This document shows, piece by piece, positions 6,489 through 8,679 of a stretch of 8,679 bases of DNA (positions are counted from its first letter, which is position 1; each line of letters opens with the position of its first letter). The notes beneath the pieces were generated by a model. It was not told where the DNA came from and did no database searches. It was given only the letters and a program-made list of their open reading frames with translations. Made by a program: the position numbers and the translations under genes. Source of the stretch: Rhodospirillaceae bacterium (lineage in GTDB: Bacteria; Pseudomonadota; Alphaproteobacteria; UBA11136); assembly GCA_018663165.1 (NCBI GenBank), contig JABJES010000268.1, positions 1 to 8,679 of the forward strand, written 5' to 3'.

Positions 6489-7130
6489 ATGAAACAAGGC
6501 TCCCATATCCGGCGTTCAAGAGGACGCAATAATGGGCCCAGAAAAAGTGGTGGGGGATTTTCCCGCAATCAGGTCTTTGACAGTAATGGGCCCGATGTAA
6601 AGGTTCGTGGCAACGTTACTCAGGTTCTCGAAAAATACCTCAACCTTGCCCAGGATGCCACTTCTGCTGGCGACCGGATCGCCGCAGAGGGCTATTATCA
6701 ATATGCCGAGCATTACCAGCGCCGGATCAGCGATCTTGAAGAAGAAGCCGCGAAAACGCGGAGCAATGAAAATCGCGATGAGAACGCTAAAGAAGGTAAA
6801 CCTCAGGCTGATGACGCTGCAAACAGGAGCGATCAGGGCAGAAATGATCGCAACGAAAACAACCGCAGCAGAAACGCCCAGAGCAAAGATGATCGCAACG
6901 AAAACAACCGCAACAGAAATGCTCAGAACAGAACCGCTCAGGGCAGAAACGACCGTAACGAGAATAATCGGGGCGGAAATGGCAGCGGCGGAAATGGCAG
7001 CGACGGAAATGGCAGTGACGGAGCGCAAGCTCTTGAGGCTTTCCCCGAAACGCCGTCGCTTGAGACCTCTTCTCCTGAGCCGGAAAAGGCCAAAACGGCC
7101 CCTGACGAAAAAATCGTCCCCTCTGAATAA
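6489..7130 (+). CDS. DUF4167 domain-containing protein with repeat-rich tail
   Basis: The 213-residue protein has a short basic N-terminus (K-Q-G-S-H-I-R-R-S-R-G-R-N-N), then the DUF4167 domain at about residues 29-80. Its signature is F-D-S-N-G-P-D-V-K-V-R-G followed by two helices with E-K-Y-L-N-L-A-Q-D-A and A-E-H-Y-Q-R-R-I. The remainder is low-complexity and probably disordered: Asn/Arg/Asp/Gln repeats (117-166), a Gly-Asn-Gly-Ser run (162-176), then an acidic Pro/Glu/Ser/Lys end. The family is mainly alphaproteobacterial and typically sits between prmC and clpB, as here. Its function is unknown to me; the basic RG-rich start and Asn/Arg tail suggest, as inference only, RNA or ribosome contact. 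An in-frame TTG at 6468 is the alternative start. It is 278 nt from prmC, so it may have its own promoter, but I see no convincing one. Confidence 0.88.
   Translation: MKQGSHIRRSRGRNNGPRKSGGGFSRNQVFDSNGPDVKVRGNVTQVLEKYLNLAQDATSAGDRIAAEGYYQYAEHYQRRISDLEEEAAKTRSNENRDENAKEGKPQADDAANRSDQGRNDRNENNRSRNAQSKDDRNENNRNRNAQNRTAQGRNDRNENNRGGNGSGGNGSDGNGSDGAQALEAFPETPSLETSSPEPEKAKTAPDEKIVPSE
6837..6986 (+). repeat. 45-nt tandem repeats inside the DUF4167 gene
   Basis: Three 15-codon units are visible: 6837-6881 (G-R-N-D-R-N-E-N-N-R-S-R-N-A-Q), 6882-6926 (S-K-D-D-R-N-E-N-N-R-N-R-N-A-Q) and 6942-6986 (G-R-N-D-R-N-E-N-N-R-G-G-N-G-S). A 15-nt spacer (6927-6941, N-R-T-A-Q) separates units 2 and 3 and looks like a partial duplication of the preceding N-R-N-A-Q. 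Units 1 and 2 are nearly identical at DNA level across the core; unit 3 has drifted at synonymous positions. The repeats keep the reading frame. Confidence 0.85.
6972..7016 (+). repeat. 15-nt tandem repeat encoding G/D-G-N-G-S, three copies
   Basis: Copies lie at 6972-6986, 6987-7001 and 7002-7016, each essentially GGCGGAAATGGCAGC with one or two changes. They partly overlap the third 45-nt unit and encode a flexible glycine-rich linker in the DUF4167 protein. Confidence 0.85.
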
Positions 7131-7157
7131 GAACGCTGGCGGCAGATCGGATGGATG

Positions 7158-7176
7158 GTCCCGATAGGGATGTTTT
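7158..7176 (+). terminator. Weak terminator candidate after the DUF4167 gene
   Basis: GTCCC 7158-7162 pairs with GGGAT 7167-7171 (one G-U pair) around a GATA loop, followed by GTTTT at 7172-7176. It lies 28 nt after the stop codon. The short stem makes it weak, but its position is right. Confidence 0.35.
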
Positions 7177-7201
7177 CTGACCGGTTTTGTTTTATCGCCT
7201 C

Positions 7202-7229
7202 GGCCTCAGGTTGAGGCTCCTCTTTCTTT
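7202..7229 (+). terminator. Hairpin with pyrimidine tract between the convergent genes
   Basis: GCCTCA 7203-7208 pairs with TGAGGC 7212-7217 around a GGT loop, with a possible extra G-U pair outside. A T-rich stretch (CTCTTTCTTT) follows up to the stop codon of the convergent MOSC gene at 7228. It would terminate forward transcription from the DUF4167 gene. On the minus strand no U tract follows, so it is unlikely to serve the MOSC gene. Confidence 0.45.
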
Positions 7230-7989
7230 ACAAACAGGGCTTGATCTCATCGCCCTTGCAGACTGACCCTGGGGTAATAACCCGGCCATAGACCCCTGTG
7301 TGGACATGTCCAAAGCCCCGCTGAAGGGTGAGCGGGATATTCAGGTCGCGCTCGGCGGTTTCCGGATTTACGTTGATCGCCGCGCATCTGTCGATACAGG
7401 CAGTAACCGCCAGGCGGGTATCGCCTATTTCAATTTCCTTCCCCACCCAGTCGAATTCCTGCCACGGCTTGCCGCCCTTAAAATAAAAATTGGCGCGGAA
7501 CCTCAGCGGATGGACGGTGTTTCCGGCGACTCTTTCGATATCGTTCAGAGAGGCCAGGCCGATCATCGAAACAACCTTGTTTTTATGATCGGAAAACATG
7601 TGGTCACCGCCGTCGATGATTCTTGCCGCACCGCGAATTTCCTGTCCGAGAAAGGCGCTGAGGAACTGCCCGACCAGGGTACAGCCGAGCCGTGATGTAA
7701 TATCGCCTCTGGCAACCTGTTTGCCGTCTCTCAATAGGGTCAGGACGCCGCTCTCGTCGTCGTACACGGAGTTTAGCTTTGCCAGGCGGGCATTTCGCAT
7801 CAACATGGCGAAATTGGTCTTAGACACCCATTCAGGGGCGCTGGGGTCGAATTTCGTTGTGCTGTGGGCGATGGCAAAGCGGCGATCCTGAGGGAGCCCC
7901 AATCCCGCACTCAGACAGACAGAGTCCATGGGTTCAGCGCTTAGCCCCTTGACCGGATAGCGGTATATATTTGTAATTGAAAGAGTCAT
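7228..7989 (-). CDS. MOSC domain-containing protein (mARC/YcbX-like)
   Basis: The 253-residue protein has an N-terminal MOSC_N beta-barrel domain (I-Y-R-Y-P-V-K-G-L-S at residues 8-17, then L-P-Q-D-R-R-F-A-I) and a C-terminal MOSC domain. The latter shows H-P-L-R-F-R-A-N at 160-167 and A-C-I-D-R-C-A-A-I-N-V-N-P-E-T, where Cys202 is in the position of the conserved cysteine that binds the molybdenum cofactor in the mARC/YcbX group. Such proteins reduce N-hydroxylated compounds or handle molybdenum-bound sulfur; the substrate here cannot be read from sequence. There is no C-terminal ferredoxin domain, unlike E. coli YcbX, so an external electron donor would be needed. The ATG at 7987-7989 is fixed by an in-frame TAA only two codons upstream. 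No Shine-Dalgarno is visible. It is transcribed against DUF4167 and divergently from clpB, interrupting the DUF4167-clpB pairing. Confidence 0.9.
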   Translation of the reverse strand: MTLSITNIYRYPVKGLSAEPMDSVCLSAGLGLPQDRRFAIAHSTTKFDPSAPEWVSKTNFAMLMRNARLAKLNSVYDDESGVLTLLRDGKQVARGDITSRLGCTLVGQFLSAFLGQEIRGAARIIDGGDHMFSDHKNKVVSMIGLASLNDIERVAGNTVHPLRFRANFYFKGGKPWQEFDWVGKEIEIGDTRLAVTACIDRCAAINVNPETAERDLNIPLTLQRGFGHVHTGVYGRVITPGSVCKGDEIKPCL

Positions 7990-7993
7990 TTTT

Positions 7994-8005
7994 GATTACA
8001 TAATC
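7994..8005. promoter_or_regulatory. 12-bp inverted repeat, possible operator
   Basis: GATTA 7994-7998 and TAATC 8001-8005 are perfect inverted repeats separated by CA. The site lies 5 bp from the MOSC start codon, and its last base is the first base of the proposed sigma-32 -35 element of clpB. A protein bound here could affect both divergent genes. No known operator is recognised, and a 12-bp AT-rich dyad can arise by chance. Confidence 0.35.
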
Positions 8006-8033
8006 TTGTGACAGGTAAATTTTGATCCATATT
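8005..8033 (+). promoter_or_regulatory. Heat-shock sigma-32 (RpoH) promoter candidate for clpB
   Basis: CTTGTGA at 8005-8011 resembles the sigma-32 -35 consensus CTTGAAA (5 of 7). After a 13-nt spacer, ATCCATAT at 8025-8032 resembles the -10 consensus CCCCATNT (six of eight positions agree). The spacing fits the known range. clpB is a standard RpoH target, which supports the call. Transcription would start near 8040, giving a leader of about 70 nt. Confidence 0.6.
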
Positions 8034-8034
8034 A

Positions 8035-8064
8035 TTCCGAGACGCCCATTTAGGTCTCTATAAT
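8035..8064 (+). promoter_or_regulatory. Possible housekeeping promoter for clpB with perfect TATAAT
   Basis: TATAAT at 8059-8064 is an exact sigma-70 -10 box. The best -35 partner is TTCCGA at 8035-8040 with an 18-nt spacer, matching TTGACA at only three positions. It could give basal clpB transcription starting near 8071, downstream of the sigma-32 candidate. Confidence 0.4.
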
Positions 8065-8111
8065 TCCCCGCCCTATGTAAGAGGGCCATGAGCAGGACGG
8101 AATGCACAAAT

Positions 8112-8679
8112 ATGGAATTTGATAAATTTACCGAACGTTCTCGCGGCTTTATCCAGTCGGCCCAAGGGCTGGCTCTGCGGAGCAATCACCAGCAGTTCAA
8201 GCCAGAGCATGTTCTCAAGGTCCTGCTTGATGACAAGGAGGGGCTGGCGGCTTCTCTGATCGCGGCGGCAGGCGGTGACTACAAACGCGCTGCAGCGGCC
8301 GTTGAGGCGGAACTGGCCAAGGAACCAAAGGTCGAAGGCGGCAGCGGCCAGATTTATCTGGCGAGCGAAACGGCACGCCTTTTTGAGGTCGCCCAGGAAA
8401 TTTCCCAAAAAGCCGGAGACGAGTTTGTTACGGCTGAAAAGCTTCTGCTGGCGCTGTCCATGGCCGAAGGTACGGCGGCGGCCAAGGCGCTTAAGGATGC
8501 AGGGGTAACGCCTCAGTCGATGAACAAGGCGATCACTGAGCTGCGCAAGGGGCGCACGGCTAATTCGGCAACTGCCGAGGACAGCTATGACGCCTTGAAG
8601 AAATACACCCATGATCTGACTGCCGCGGCGCGGGAAGGCAAGATCGATCCGGTGATTGGCCGGGATGAGGAAATCCGAC
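8112..8679 (+). CDS. clpB: ATP-dependent chaperone ClpB, N-terminal part (runs off the window)
   Basis: ClpB is a cytoplasmic hexameric AAA+ disaggregase that works with DnaK to pull proteins out of aggregates after heat stress. The first 189 codons are present and the frame is still open at the window end. They show M-E-F-D-K-F-T-E-R-S-R-G-F, the usual ClpB beginning, the two-repeat Clp N-domain (about residues 1-145, with F-K-P-E-H-V-L-K in the first half and F-V-T-A-E-K-L-L-L-A in the second) and the entry to the first nucleotide-binding domain (A-L-K-K-Y-T-H-D-L-T, then D-P-V-I-G-R-D-E-E-I). The Walker A site lies just beyond the edge. ATG 8112 fits the family; an in-frame ATG at 8088 would add eight residues and has AAGAGGG only 2 nt upstream. 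Promoter candidates of sigma-32 and sigma-70 type lie upstream. Confidence 0.96.
   Translation, partial: MEFDKFTERSRGFIQSAQGLALRSNHQQFKPEHVLKVLLDDKEGLAASLIAAAGGDYKRAAAAVEAELAKEPKVEGGSGQIYLASETARLFEVAQEISQKAGDEFVTAEKLLLALSMAEGTAAAKALKDAGVTPQSMNKAITELRKGRTANSATAEDSYDALKKYTHDLTAAAREGKIDPVIGRDEEIR

Noticed and set aside
6516..7028. A 170-residue minus-strand reading frame, very hydrophobic with many Val/Ala/Ile/Ser, looking like a multi-pass membrane protein
   Set aside because: It is the complement of the Asn/Arg/Asp repeat tail and the DUF4167 domain; antisense of such codons automatically gives Val, Ile, Phe and Ala runs. The forward frame has a recognised conserved domain.
8088..8111. Upstream in-frame ATG for clpB adding eight residues
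   Set aside because: The known ClpB N-terminus corresponds to M-E-F-D-K-F-T-E-R at 8112, and the site before 8088 is too close (2 nt). It remains possible but less likely.

Overview
The window looks like a stretch of chromosomal core genome from an alphaproteobacterium, most likely a Rhodospirillales-type lineage. This rests on the prmC / DUF4167 / clpB gene order, the DUF4167 protein itself (a mainly alphaproteobacterial family), the roughly 410-residue form of IspG and moderately GC-rich codon use. The lineage is inferred from family knowledge and was not tested by a search.

Layout. Positions 1-254 hold the C-terminal end of a RodZ-like protein (DUF4115 domain). A forward gene train follows: ispG (388-1623, isoprenoid precursor synthesis), hisS (1708-2952, histidyl-tRNA synthetase, TTG start), a HemA/glutamyl-tRNA reductase-family gene (2960-4264), prfA (4277-5353, release factor 1) and prmC (5353-6210, the methyltransferase that modifies release factor 1). 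Gaps are very short from hisS onward (7 nt, 12 nt, then a TAATG overlap), so hisS-hemA-prfA-prmC is very probably one transcript. After a 278-nt gap comes a DUF4167 gene (6489-7130) with a repeat-rich Asn/Arg/Asp/Gly tail. A convergent MOSC-domain gene (7228-7989, minus strand) and the start of clpB (8112 to the window end) complete the window. The 122-nt divergent spacer between the last two holds a good heat-shock sigma-32 promoter candidate, a perfect TATAAT and a 12-bp inverted repeat.

How the genes fit together. The left block (rodZ-ispG-hisS) and the right block (hemA-prfA-prmC) each match gene orders known from E. coli, where they lie apart; here they are joined. RF1 carries the GGQ motif with Gln at residue 235, the residue PrmC methylates, so those two genes form a functional pair.

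Most interesting point. The HemA-family protein sits in the ancestral glutamyl-tRNA reductase position but has lost the catalytic cysteine: the STCNR motif reads S-T-G-D-R. It also has changes in the GEPQ and GAGE motifs. It looks like an intact, long-diverged and probably non-catalytic relative, kept in a group of bacteria that usually make 5-aminolevulinate by the other (ALA synthase) route. Smaller points are a nested stem-loop between ispG and hisS, an ideal Shine-Dalgarno with no start codon after prmC, and tandem repeats inside the DUF4167 gene.
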